Source: Halococcus qingdaonensis
GTDB taxonomy: Archaea; Halobacteriota; Halobacteria; Halobacteriales; Halococcaceae
Assembly (NCBI RefSeq): GCF_024508235.1
Contig: NZ_CP101943.1
Location: 1,895,112-1,959,111 of the forward strand
DNA length: 64,000 bases
Reading direction: 5' to 3'
How positions within the stretch are numbered: position 1 is the first letter of the stretch; the number at the start of each line of letters is the position of its first letter. Below the pieces are notes generated by a model, which was not told the DNA's origin, made no database searches, and saw only the letters and a program-made list of their open reading frames with translations. Position numbers and translations under genes: made by a program. Positions 8,104 to 16,110 of this stretch are shown one piece after another.

Positions 8104-8260
8104 AGCGTTCGAGCGGAACGGTCGTATCGGTCGAGATCCAGCCGTCGGCGTTGTCCGCCTCGATGAAGACGCTTCGTTCGAGAGAGGTCGAATGGATCGA
8201 GACATCGCTCTCAGCGGTCGTAGTGTCGTCGGCGCTCGTCAGTTCGGAGGGAACCGCCAT
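8102..8260 (-). CDS. Small (52 aa) iron-box-controlled protein of unknown function
   Basis: A 52-residue acidic protein starting MAVPSELTSADD and ending with STDTTVPLER; it has no cysteine, no membrane segment and no motif I recognise. The reading frame continues 19 codons upstream, but ATG 8260 is preferred: a TATA-like TTATAG (8283-8288) is centred about 26 nt upstream, giving a leaderless start. Two iron boxes (8267-8282 and 8293-8308) bracket that TATA box, the same architecture as binding-protein gene 1. This strongly suggests a real, iron-regulated gene. The end of the gene overlaps the T-tract behind dps. It could be a small regulator or an iron-sparing factor; function is unknown. Confidence 0.7.
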   Translation of the reverse strand: MAVPSELTSADDTTTAESDVSIHSTSLERSVFIEADNADGWISTDTTVPLER

Positions 8261-8266
8261 ACCGGT

Positions 8267-8282
8267 GTTAGGCAGGCCTAAT
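8267..8282. promoter_or_regulatory. DtxR-type iron box (proximal) of the 52-aa gene
   Basis: GTTAGG-CAGG-CCTAAT: the inner TTAGG-N4-CCTAA is a perfect inverted repeat. It lies -7 to -22 from ATG 8260, between the TATA-like box and the start codon. Confidence 0.72.
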
Positions 8283-8292
8283 TCTATAAGCG

Positions 8293-8308
8293 TTTTGGTC
8301 GGCCTAAT
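8293..8308. promoter_or_regulatory. DtxR-type iron box (distal) of the 52-aa gene
   Basis: TTTTGG-TCGG-CCTAAT, 26 bp centre to centre from the proximal box and on the other side of the TATA-like element at 8283-8288. It falls between the MATE gene stop and the 52-aa gene. Confidence 0.65.
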
Positions 8309-8317
8309 TCCCCACAA

Positions 8318-9847
8318 TCAGTCGTCGGCGTGGGTCGCGGGCCGGTAGCCCCGACTGATCGCCTTCCACTTGCCGGTCCAGAACCGGTAGTAGTTGACCG
8401 CGGCAGGGACGGCCATCAGCGTCACGATTGCGAGCGCCAGCCCGGCGAGTCCAAGCTGTGTCGTCGCGCCCGCGTAGGCCAGCGGCAGTGCGACCACGTA
8501 GCCGAGCACCTGCCCGTAAAACGGCCAGCGCGTATCGCCGCTCGCACGTAGCGGACCGGTCGCCGTCCGCGAGAGTCCTTTGAAGACGATGCCGACGCAG
8601 GTGGCGTAGATGAGCGTCACGGCGACCGACAGCGTCCCTGTCGTCGGATCGTCGACGAACACGCGCGCGATCGGGTCGGCGAAGACGGCGACGAGTATCG
8701 CCGAAACGAGGTAGACGGCGACGCCGAACCGGATGACCTCCCGGCCGTAGGCCTCCGCGGTCGTCTCGTCGCCCGTACCGAGCTCCTGGCCGACGAGGCT
8801 GGAGGAGGCGAGGCCGAACCCCCAGCCGGGCGTGTTGAGCAGGTCGCGCACGCGCTGGGCGACGACGAACGCCGCGACGACCGCCGTCCCGAACAGATCG
8901 ACGATCGCGAGCATCGGGAACTCGCCGAGCCGCCACGCGAGGTTCTTCCCGATCATCGGCATGCCGATGCGCAGCAGCCGGCGGATGGTTGCCCCGTCGA
9001 AATACGTGCCGAACGGGGCGACGGTGACGGGGAACGACCCGATCAGCGGGACCGAACCGGTCGTGAAGCCGGTGGCGAACGTCGTCGTGACGACAATGTT
9101 GGCGAGCACGGTGCCGATCGCCGCGCCGACGACACCGTAGCCGAACCCGAAGATCAGGATCGCGTTGGCTGCGATGTTCAGCACGGCTCCACCGGCACGG
9201 ATGACCATCGGCGTCCACGCGTCGTCGGTCCCGACGAGCGTGCGGCTCCCGATGAGGTTCACTCCGGCGAAGGGAACGCCGAACGCGACGACTTCGAGGT
9301 AGTCGGCACCGAGCGCCACCACGTCCGGGTCGTCGCTGAGAACGCCGATGAGCGCGCTCGGATAGGTGTGAAAGAGGATTGCGACCGGCAGCGTCAGCAC
9401 GATCACGCAGACGACGCTCGATCGGACCGCCTGACCCGCCGGCCTGTTCGCGCCGTAGGCCTGTGAGACGAGCGCGATGGTGCCGCTGGCAAGCCCGCCG
9501 CCGAGCGCGAACGCCATCCCCCAGTAGGGTGCGGCGAAGCCGACGCCGGCGATCGCGCCCGTCCCGATCGCCGCCCCGACCATCGCCACGTCGGCGGCGC
9601 TCTTGGACATCCTGGCCAGTCCGGTGACGATGCGTGGCCACGCGAGCGTCGTCGCTCGGCGGGCACGCTCGCGTTCGATCAGGCCGGCGCGAACCAGCAC
9701 GAGACCGACCCAGTAGACCACGAGCCGGACCGGATTCGGGAGTTGCTGCACTCTTTCGAGATCGGTGTGGCGGGATGAAATGGGTTCCGTCCTCGGCAGG
9801 TGCGACTGGCTTCGGCCGTTTCGCACGCCCGGCCCGGGACCGACCAC
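8318..9847 (-). CDS. MATE family efflux transporter
   Basis: A multidrug and toxin extrusion (MATE/DinF-like) permease of about 509 residues from the GTG at 9847. Roughly 12 membrane segments form two homologous halves; landmarks include the conserved GGGLASGTIALVSQAYGA stretch near the end of helix 2 and GLASSSLVGQELG in the second half. It would export organic cations or metabolites using an ion gradient. The first 30 residues are not MATE-like and the true start may be a downstream GTG or TTG. It is collinear with the iron-box genes, and the boxes lie beyond its stop, so it is probably not itself iron-box controlled. A role in exporting a siderophore or stress compound is only a guess. Confidence 0.88.
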   Translation of the reverse strand: MVGPGPGVRNGRSQSHLPRTEPISSRHTDLERVQQLPNPVRLVVYWVGLVLVRAGLIERERARRATTLAWPRIVTGLARMSKSAADVAMVGAAIGTGAIAGVGFAAPYWGMAFALGGGLASGTIALVSQAYGANRPAGQAVRSSVVCVIVLTLPVAILFHTYPSALIGVLSDDPDVVALGADYLEVVAFGVPFAGVNLIGSRTLVGTDDAWTPMVIRAGGAVLNIAANAILIFGFGYGVVGAAIGTVLANIVVTTTFATGFTTGSVPLIGSFPVTVAPFGTYFDGATIRRLLRIGMPMIGKNLAWRLGEFPMLAIVDLFGTAVVAAFVVAQRVRDLLNTPGWGFGLASSSLVGQELGTGDETTAEAYGREVIRFGVAVYLVSAILVAVFADPIARVFVDDPTTGTLSVAVTLIYATCVGIVFKGLSRTATGPLRASGDTRWPFYGQVLGYVVALPLAYAGATTQLGLAGLALAIVTLMAVPAAVNYYRFWTGKWKAISRGYRPATHADD

Positions 9848-9970
9848 CTGATATTCTGATTACATAGTTTAGTTCGTACTTCATTCAATTGTGTCTCAGT
9901 CCATCGTATTCGATCAGTAGCACTGACCGGACATGGTACCGTTAAACGATGAACCACAGCAGTACCGGAA

Positions 9971-9980
9971 CAATTAATTG
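9971..9980. promoter_or_regulatory. AT-rich palindrome in the arsR promoter
   Basis: CAATTAATTG is a perfect 10-bp palindrome about 25 nt before the arsR ATG, overlapping the expected TATA position. It is a candidate autoregulatory ArsR operator as well as core promoter. Confidence 0.4.
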
Positions 9981-10003
9981 ATTATCTCTTCAACCGACGA
10001 TGC

Positions 10004-10402
10004 ATGGCAGAAGCGACCGAACGACTCCAGCGATATCTCGAAAACGAACTCGGCGAGTGCCGAGACGAGGACGTCGAGCAACGACTCGACGAACTCGGCA
10101 CGCTCGAAGCGGCGCTCGGCCCGGCACAGGTCGACGCCGAACTCGATGTCCTCTCCGCACTCGCCAGCGAGACGCGCTACACGCTCGCTCGTGTGCTCGT
10201 GGCCGCCGGCGAGGAACTCTGCGTCTGCGAGCTCAACGCCGTCGTCGACGTGAGCGAGAGCGGGCTGAGTCACGCGCTCTCGGCGCTCGTCGACGCGGGG
10301 CTCGCGACCGGGCGCAAGGACGGACGGTGGAAGAAGTATCGTGCGACGAATCGCGCCATTACCCTCGTGACGGTCCTCGACGGGAGCGTGAGCGATGCGT
10401 AA
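10004..10402 (+). CDS. arsR: ArsR-family metalloregulator
   Basis: A 132-residue winged-helix repressor. The HTH core spans about 45-115 (LDVLSALASETRYTLARVL, then SESGLSHALSALVDAGL as recognition helix). C73 and C75 in ELCVCEL match the alpha-3 CxC motif that binds As(III) or Sb(III) and releases DNA. An N-terminal extension of about 40 residues includes Cys19. It overlaps the downstream ACR3 gene by 8 bp, so the pair forms a metalloid-resistance operon with the regulator first. The start ATG 10004 is about 25 nt after an AT-rich palindrome and is probably leaderless. Autoregulation by arsenite is expected from the family. Confidence 0.88.
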   Translation: MAEATERLQRYLENELGECRDEDVEQRLDELGTLEAALGPAQVDAELDVLSALASETRYTLARVLVAAGEELCVCELNAVVDVSESGLSHALSALVDAGLATGRKDGRWKKYRATNRAITLVTVLDGSVSDA

Positions 10403-11549
10403 CGTCGACCACGAGCATGGCCCGGACTGCGAGTGCGAGAGCTGCGGCGACCCGCGCTCGATGGATTTCCTCGACAAGTATCTCACCGTCTGGATCTTCG
10501 GCGCGATGGCCATTGGCGTGGGGTTGGGCTATCTCGCCCCATCGGTAACCGAACCGATTCAGGATCTCCACCTCGTGAAGATCGGTCTCGTACTGATGAT
10601 GTACCCACCGCTGGCGAAGGCCGACTACTCGCAGCTCCGGACAGTGTTCGGCAACTGGCGCGTACTCGGGCTGAGTCTGATCCAGAACTGGCTCATCGGG
10701 CCGACGCTGATGTTCGGGCTCGCAGTCGTCTTCTTCAGCGGGCTCGTCCCCGGCCTGCCGGCCCGTCCCGAGTTCTTCCTCGGGCTCGTCTTCATCGGGA
10801 TGGCGCGCTGTATCGCGATGGTGCTCGTCTGGAACGAACTCGCCGAGGGTTCGCCCGAATACGTCACCGGGCTGGTGGCGTTCAACAGCCTCTTCCAGAT
10901 CGTCACTTACGGCGTCTACGTCTGGTTCTTCGGACTGTTCCTTCCGCCACTGCTGGGGATGGACTCGCTCGTCGCTGGCATCACGACCTTCGATATTAGC
11001 CCGATGCAGGTGTTCCAGGCGATCGTGGTCTTCCTCGGCATCCCCTTCGTTGGCGGCTTCCTCACGCGCTACGCCGGCACGCGCGTCAAGAGCGAGGAGT
11101 GGTACGACGAGGAGTTCGTCCCGAAGATCGACCCGCTGACGCTGGTCGCGCTGCTCTTTACCGTCATCGTGATGTTCGCCACGCAGGGCCAGAGTATCGT
11201 CGCCCAGCCGGGCGACGTCCTGCTGATCGCCGTGCCGCTGACGATCTACTTCGTGGTGATGTTCTTCGTGAGCTTCGGCATGGGAAAGGGGATCGGTGCG
11301 GACTACTCGACGACGACCGCGATCGGCTTCACCGCGGCCTCGAACAACTTCGAGCTGGCCATCGCGGTCGCAGTCGCCGTGTTCGGCGTCGGCTCCGGCG
11401 TCGCCTTCACCACCGTCGTCGGCCCGCTCATCGAGGTGCCAGTCCTGCTTGCACTGGTCAACGTCGCACTCTACTTCCAGCGAACGCTCGACTGGCGCGC
11501 CACCGGAACCGATGGCCCTACTGCTGCGGAATCGACTGCCGACGACTGA
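10395..11549 (+). CDS. acr3: ACR3-type arsenite efflux permease with Cys/His-rich N-terminus
   Basis: A 384-residue membrane transporter with about 10 helices of the ACR3/BASS superfamily. The essential cysteine is C139 in GMARCIAMVLVWNELA, the invariant helix-4 motif. It exports arsenite, and possibly antimonite, driven by the proton or ion gradient. Unusually, the cytoplasmic N-terminus reads MRNVDHEHGPDCECESCGDP, giving H6, H8, C12, C14 and C17 within 12 residues, a plausible metalloid-capture site ahead of helix 1. It starts inside the 3' end of arsR (8-bp overlap). No arsC reductase, arsA ATPase or arsM is adjacent in this window. Confidence 0.92.
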   Translation: MRNVDHEHGPDCECESCGDPRSMDFLDKYLTVWIFGAMAIGVGLGYLAPSVTEPIQDLHLVKIGLVLMMYPPLAKADYSQLRTVFGNWRVLGLSLIQNWLIGPTLMFGLAVVFFSGLVPGLPARPEFFLGLVFIGMARCIAMVLVWNELAEGSPEYVTGLVAFNSLFQIVTYGVYVWFFGLFLPPLLGMDSLVAGITTFDISPMQVFQAIVVFLGIPFVGGFLTRYAGTRVKSEEWYDEEFVPKIDPLTLVALLFTVIVMFATQGQSIVAQPGDVLLIAVPLTIYFVVMFFVSFGMGKGIGADYSTTTAIGFTAASNNFELAIAVAVAVFGVGSGVAFTTVVGPLIEVPVLLALVNVALYFQRTLDWRATGTDGPTAAESTADD

Positions 11550-11727
11550 TTCGTTTCTTCATCGTCGCATCGATGGTCGATGGAGCCGACACGTCCGCGT
11601 TCGTTCGCGTCCGAAACGTCGAGTGATCGTGCAATTGACGAAAACTGGTAATTCGGAATGTGAACGGAACAACCGCTGCACCGAAGCCGAGTGGTTCTGA
11701 GAGTTGTCAGTGGAGCCGTAAACGTGA

Positions 11728-12684
11728 TCAGACGGTGTCGACGTCCGTGCCAACCGAACAGACGTACTCGCCGGTGGCGACCTGCGGGAGCCGGCGGGTG
11801 CGCCAGAACACGCCGTCGACGTCGGCGGTCGTCTCGGCTTTCACGCGCCCGAAAGCGTCGGTCACGCGGAAGAGACGATCGCCCTGCTCCACCGAGTCGC
11901 CGAGATCGAGCTCGAAATCGACGAGTCCGCCGGCGGGCGCGCCGTACTGTTCGAAGCCGGTCGCGCGGGTCTGCTCGCCGTTCGTGATCTCGCCGTCGAG
12001 GAAGCCGTAGGCGGTGAGGACGTTCATGACGCCCTCGACGCCCGTATCGATGCTCTCGGGATCGAGCCCGACTGCGCCACCGAGTTCGGGATCGATGGTG
12101 GGGATCCCTTCGTCGGGAGCGGCACGGGCGAGCTGGCCGTCGGGTCCCTTCTGGTCGAGGACGTGCCCGCAGTCGAACGTCTTCGCGAGCGAGAGACACT
12201 CGTCGTGGAGATGGTGACGCGGGCCACAGCGGACGCGCGTCTCGTGGATCATCCGACTGGTCGAGCCCTGATGGAGATCGAGCGCGAGATCGGCGCGCTG
12301 GACGGCCTCGAAGGTGGCCGCGGCGATACGCTCGGAGGAGGTGCCGTGCTCGTCGCCGGGGTAGGCCCGGTTCATCTTCGTGTCGTCGATCGGGTTGCGG
12401 TGCTCGGCCACGCGGAAGCCGTAGACGTTGACGATGCCGACGACGAGGATCGTACCCGACAGCTCCGTGGGATCGAGCTGGGGGACGAGCTCGCGGACGA
12501 CGCCGACGCCGTTGAGTTCGTCGCCGTCGCTCGCGGCCTGGATGTAGAGCGTCTTGCCCGCCTCATCGCCGTTGATAACACAGACGGGCAGCCCCGCCCG
12601 AGCGCCGTCACGCGTCTCGCCGATCGGCAGTCGCCCGGTGTCGACCTCGCCGGGAGCGGCGCTCGCAGTTCCGAGGCTCGTCAT
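11728..12684 (-). CDS. Succinylglutamate desuccinylase/aspartoacylase (M14-like) family deacylase
   Basis: A 318-residue member of the AstE/AspA zinc-hydrolase family, start ATG 12684. The usual metal motif HGDE is replaced: the sequence reads AASDGDELNG with Asp at 53 in place of the first His ligand and Glu56 retained; the later ligand His138 (ALDLHQGS) is present, as is NRAYPGDEHG around 105-114. A C-terminal beta domain (GGLVDFELDLGDSVEQGDRLFRVTD) resembles the biotinyl/lipoyl-like barrel found in this family. The family removes acyl groups from amino acids or amines; the substrate here is unknown. The open frame extends 44 codons upstream without family similarity. Confidence 0.8.
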   Translation of the reverse strand: MTSLGTASAAPGEVDTGRLPIGETRDGARAGLPVCVINGDEAGKTLYIQAASDGDELNGVGVVRELVPQLDPTELSGTILVVGIVNVYGFRVAEHRNPIDDTKMNRAYPGDEHGTSSERIAAATFEAVQRADLALDLHQGSTSRMIHETRVRCGPRHHLHDECLSLAKTFDCGHVLDQKGPDGQLARAAPDEGIPTIDPELGGAVGLDPESIDTGVEGVMNVLTAYGFLDGEITNGEQTRATGFEQYGAPAGGLVDFELDLGDSVEQGDRLFRVTDAFGRVKAETTADVDGVFWRTRRLPQVATGEYVCSVGTDVDTV

Positions 12685-12772
12685 TGGTTGATGGGACTCG
12701 CCGATAGCCTTGAGGCGTTCGATATGCGAACCGAACCGACGCGGATTTGTCGATGCCGGCGATAGTTGAGGC

Positions 12773-13048
12773 GTGTCGAGCAACGCCCCCGAACGGCCAC
12801 CGACCGCACAGTTCATCGCGGCGCTGTCGGTGGCCCGGAACGCGAAGATCGGGCTCGCCAGCGGCGTGGTCGTCGCGGTGCTCGCCTACGCCTACCGCGT
12901 CTTCGAGATCGCCGGCCCGTCGGTCGACACGCGCGGCTCGCCGCTGCTCTTCCTCTCGCTGGCGCTGACGCTCGTGCTCGCGGTCGCCGCACTCGTCACC
13001 GTCGGGCTGACGCTCGTCTCGGCCTACCGCCTCGCCCGCGAATCGTAA
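12773..13048 (+). CDS. Small membrane protein of unknown function (91 aa, two TM helices)
   Basis: A 91-residue protein from GTG 12773 with a polar N-terminus (MSSNAPERPPTAQF) and two predicted membrane helices, about 30-45 and 60-85, joined by a short loop with GPSVDTRGSP. It resembles conserved haloarchaeal membrane hypotheticals, but I recognise no named domain. It is divergent from the deacylase gene with about 90 bp between starts. No function is proposed. Confidence 0.6.
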   Translation: MSSNAPERPPTAQFIAALSVARNAKIGLASGVVVAVLAYAYRVFEIAGPSVDTRGSPLLFLSLALTLVLAVAALVTVGLTLVSAYRLARES

Positions 13049-13148
13049 CTGTAGCCGAACACAGCCCACACGATCACGGAATCGCCAAATCGATCTGTCG
13101 GATATCACCAGCCCAATAGTTATTGGCCGTCTCGACGGAGTGCAGTCG

Positions 13149-13556
13149 ATGGATCAACACCGGTCGATGCCTCCCTGGTGGCGGTACTGGAACTTCGGCG
13201 TCGGGCTGTTGCTCCTCGTCGCCACCGGAGCGCTGTACGTTCTGTTCGACCCGCCGACGACACTCGAACAGTTCGAGCTTCTCCTGTTCGTTCTGGTTGC
13301 ACTCCTCTTTTTTCTCTCCGGACTGGAAATCCAGTTCAGCGTCGGAGCACGACGAATGCGGGAGCGACAGTTCGTCGCCGCTGCACAGCTGCTACTCGGC
13401 GTCGCGCTTCTCTGGTCGCCGGCCGTTTCCGTCCTCGAACAGGCCGTCGAACCGTACGACGTCGTCGCCTTGGCCTCCGGACTGTTTATGCTACTGATTG
13501 GTGTCGGGACGGTGTACCGTCCGGCTGTGTTCGGACCGTACGACAGCGCTGATTGA
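13149..13556 (+). CDS. Four-helix membrane protein of unknown function (135 aa)
   Basis: A 135-residue hydrophobic protein with an N-terminal MDQHRSMPPWWRYWNFG and about four membrane segments. ATG 13149 is chosen over the GTG 9 bp upstream because a TATA-like TAGTTATT (13117-13124) is centred about 28 nt before it, giving a leaderless start. No recognised domain and no catalytic motif. It converges on the PhoU/TrkA_C gene with 20 bp between stops. Confidence 0.65.
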   Translation: MDQHRSMPPWWRYWNFGVGLLLLVATGALYVLFDPPTTLEQFELLLFVLVALLFFLSGLEIQFSVGARRMRERQFVAAAQLLLGVALLWSPAVSVLEQAVEPYDVVALASGLFMLLIGVGTVYRPAVFGPYDSAD

Positions 13557-13576
13557 GCGCCGATCTGTATCCCCGT

Positions 13577-14818
13577 TCACTGCTCTCCGGCGAGCGCGCC
13601 GAGTCGCTCGGCGGCCGTCCGCGGCCCCTTCGCGAGCAACACGTTGCCCGCCCGGAGTTCGGTCTCGGGACCGGGCGAGATCTCCCACTCGTCGTGCGCG
13701 TTCGTCACCGTCTCCGTCGTGACCGACTCGTCGGTGACGTCCTCTCGACCCGCCCGCCGGACCGCGATGACGCGCATCCCCGTCTCGGTCTTGACCATCC
13801 GCCCGCCGAGGGTCGCGCCGTCGAGATCGCTGTCGCGGCCGACGGTCAACCGGACGATCACCTCGTCGGACTCGCCGACGGCCTCGGCGATGACCGGATG
13901 CGAGCCGAGCCCTCTGAGGACGCCTTCACTGATCTCGACGGCAGCGTCGGAGATGACCTCAGTGCTGCGTGCGAGATGGACGAGTCCGCGCAGCGAGACG
14001 GGATCGTCGACCCGGCTCGCCGCCCGGAGCGTCCAGGCCTCGAAGCGCGACTGGAGCGCGTCGACCTCGGCCTCCAAGTCGACCACCTCGTCGGCGAGAT
14101 TCGTACTGTCGAACAGTACCGCGCCGTAGGCCAGATCGACGGCGAGCTCGCTCATGTTCTTCATCAACACCACTGAATCGGTCGCGCGTTCGAGATCCGA
14201 GATGCCCGGTTCGGGCGGCTCCGGCGGCGTGTAGGCCGTCGCAGTGGTGCTCTGATAGACGCCTTCCAGTGCTTCCTCCGGTCCGCGAAAGAGCACGACA
14301 TCGTCGACCTCCAGGGTGGTCTCGCGGTCGGGGTTGAGCACCCACTCGCCGGCCTGTCGCAGCGCGATCGCCCGTACGCCCGTCTCGCTTTCGAGATTGA
14401 GGTCACCGAGGGTCTGCCCGGCGAAGCGCGCGTCGGTATCGACCTGTGCACGCACGATCGTCTCGACGGCGTCGGGCAGCGCCCCACGGATCGCCTCGGG
14501 CAAACCGATCTCCTCCAGGACGACCTTGGCGATGTCGCCGGTCGCATCGCTCACCTTCTCTGTCGCGCCGACGATCCCCATGACTGGCGCGAGCGCCTCG
14601 GCATCGTCAGGGCTGCGGGCGGCCATCAGCAAACTCATCCGTGTCTTGAGCTGGAGGACGTCCATCTCGGATTCGAGTTCGAGCACCTCGGCGGCGACCT
14701 CCCGGCTATCGAGCAGCACCGCCGAGTACGAGAGGTCGATCATGAGCTCGGCGATGTCCTTCATCTCCGCGAGGAGCCGCTTGACGCTCCGTGGCTCGTA
14801 GCCGACCTCCCGTGACAT
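13577..14818 (-). CDS. Tandem PhoU-TrkA_C domain protein (putative K+ channel/transport regulator)
   Basis: A 413-residue soluble protein built from two copies of the same pair of domains: PhoU-like helices at about 8-100 and 212-310 (compare LMIDLSYSAVLLDS with LAVDLAYGAVLFDS), and RCK-C/TrkA_C domains at about 118-190 and 318-405 (ALPDAVETIVRAQVD...GVRAIALRQAG and ESDEVIVRLTVG...GMRVIAVRRAG). TrkA_C domains bind nucleotide or ligand and gate K+ transport, and PhoU-like helices often act as adaptors. No channel gene is adjacent. The ATG at 14818 is used; an upstream extension of 28 codons lacks similarity. It is divergent from citrate synthase. Confidence 0.82.
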   Translation of the reverse strand: MSREVGYEPRSVKRLLAEMKDIAELMIDLSYSAVLLDSREVAAEVLELESEMDVLQLKTRMSLLMAARSPDDAEALAPVMGIVGATEKVSDATGDIAKVVLEEIGLPEAIRGALPDAVETIVRAQVDTDARFAGQTLGDLNLESETGVRAIALRQAGEWVLNPDRETTLEVDDVVLFRGPEEALEGVYQSTTATAYTPPEPPEPGISDLERATDSVVLMKNMSELAVDLAYGAVLFDSTNLADEVVDLEAEVDALQSRFEAWTLRAASRVDDPVSLRGLVHLARSTEVISDAAVEISEGVLRGLGSHPVIAEAVGESDEVIVRLTVGRDSDLDGATLGGRMVKTETGMRVIAVRRAGREDVTDESVTTETVTNAHDEWEISPGPETELRAGNVLLAKGPRTAAERLGALAGEQ

Positions 14819-14900
14819 ACGCCGGAATTCGACCGGGCCGGTCAAAAGGTTGCCGTGGCGCAACGGTAATGCTTTTCCCGGAAGGTAGGGAAGCAGAGAC

Positions 14901-16049
14901 ATGGCCGACGACCTCCAGAAGGGCCTCGACGATGTGCTCGTTGCCGAATCATCGCTCAGCTATATCGACGGTGATGCCGGGCTGCTCGCCTATCGCGGCT
15001 ACGACATCAAGGACCTGGCGCGCGAGGCGAGCTACGAGGAGGTCCTCTCCTTGCTCTGGCGCGGCGAACTCCCCGGCCGCGACGCGCTCGACGAGTTCGC
15101 CGACGAACTCGCCGCCGAACGCACGATCGACGAGTCGGTCATCACGACGCTCGACGGTCTCGCTACCGCCGACGAACGCCCGATGGCCGCGCTCCGAACC
15201 GCGGTCTCGATGCTCTCGGCGAGCGACCCCGAAGAGAGCGATCCCGACGACCTCGACGCCTCCCTCCGAAAGGGTCGCCGTATCGCCGCGAAAGTGCCCA
15301 CCGTTCTCGCGGCCTACGACCGCCTGCGCAACGGCCAGAAACCCGTCGAGCCCCGCGAAGACCTCGGCTACGCCGCGAACTTCCTCTACATGCTCGACGG
15401 CGAGGAGCCCGACGACGTGGCCGCCGAGACCTTCGACATGGCGCTCATCCTCCACGCCGACCACGGGCTCAACGCCTCGACGTTCACCGGGATGGTCATC
15501 GCCAGTACGCTCGCCGACACATACAGCGCCGTGACCGGCGGCGTCAGCGCGCTCGCGGGCTCGCTCCACGGCGGCGCGAACCAGGACGTGATGGAAACCC
15601 TGCTCGAACTCGACGAGAGCGAGAAGGACCCCACCGACTGGATCCGCGACGCCATCGACAACGACCGCCGGATCCCCGGCTGGGGCCACCGCGTCTACAA
15701 CGTCAAGGACCCGCGTGCCGAGATCCTCACCGAGAAATCGAAGGATCTCGGCGAGAGCTCCGGCGAGAAGAAGTGGTACGACTACGCCGCCACGATCGAG
15801 GAGTATCTCACCGAGGAAGAGAACTTCCCCGAGAAAGGGCTCGCACCCAACGTCGACTTCTACTCCGGCACCGTCTACTACCAGCTCGGCATCGATCTCG
15901 ACATGTACACCCCGATCTTCGCGATGAGCCGTGTCGGCGGCTGGGTCGGCCACGTTCTCGAATACCAGGAGGACAACCGCCTCATCCGCCCCCGCGCACG
16001 CTACGTCGGTCCCGAGAACCGCGAGTTCGTCCCGATCGACGAACGGTAA
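14901..16049 (+). CDS. citZ: Citrate synthase
   Basis: A 382-residue citrate synthase condensing acetyl-CoA and oxaloacetate at the entry of the TCA cycle. The catalytic triad is visible: H223 (GSLHGGANQDV), H263 (GWGHRVYNVKDPR) and D319 (APNVDFYSG). Length and N-terminus (LQKGLDDVLVAESSLSYIDG) match the archaeal and Gram-positive dimeric type. Start ATG 14901. A T6 tract and a large hairpin follow the stop as part of repeat R1. A 2-methylcitrate synthase activity cannot be excluded by sequence, but no prp genes are nearby. Confidence 0.95.
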   Translation: MADDLQKGLDDVLVAESSLSYIDGDAGLLAYRGYDIKDLAREASYEEVLSLLWRGELPGRDALDEFADELAAERTIDESVITTLDGLATADERPMAALRTAVSMLSASDPEESDPDDLDASLRKGRRIAAKVPTVLAAYDRLRNGQKPVEPREDLGYAANFLYMLDGEEPDDVAAETFDMALILHADHGLNASTFTGMVIASTLADTYSAVTGGVSALAGSLHGGANQDVMETLLELDESEKDPTDWIRDAIDNDRRIPGWGHRVYNVKDPRAEILTEKSKDLGESSGEKKWYDYAATIEEYLTEEENFPEKGLAPNVDFYSGTVYYQLGIDLDMYTPIFAMSRVGGWVGHVLEYQEDNRLIRPRARYVGPENREFVPIDER

Positions 16050-16060
16050 ACAACCCCCCA

Positions 16061-16110
16061 CTTTTTTCGACGGGGGCATCGCGCGCCGTAGGCGCGCTCA
16101 ACCCCCGTCC
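16061..16110 (+). terminator. T-tract plus GC-rich hairpin after citZ (start of repeat R1)
   Basis: CTTTTTT at 16061-16067 followed by a nested hairpin: outer arms GACGGGGG and CCCCCGTC, inner arms GCGCGCC and GGCGCGC around GTAG, then AAAAA. This is a plausible transcription end region and corresponds in position to the hairpins at one end of repeats R2 and R3. Confidence 0.5.
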
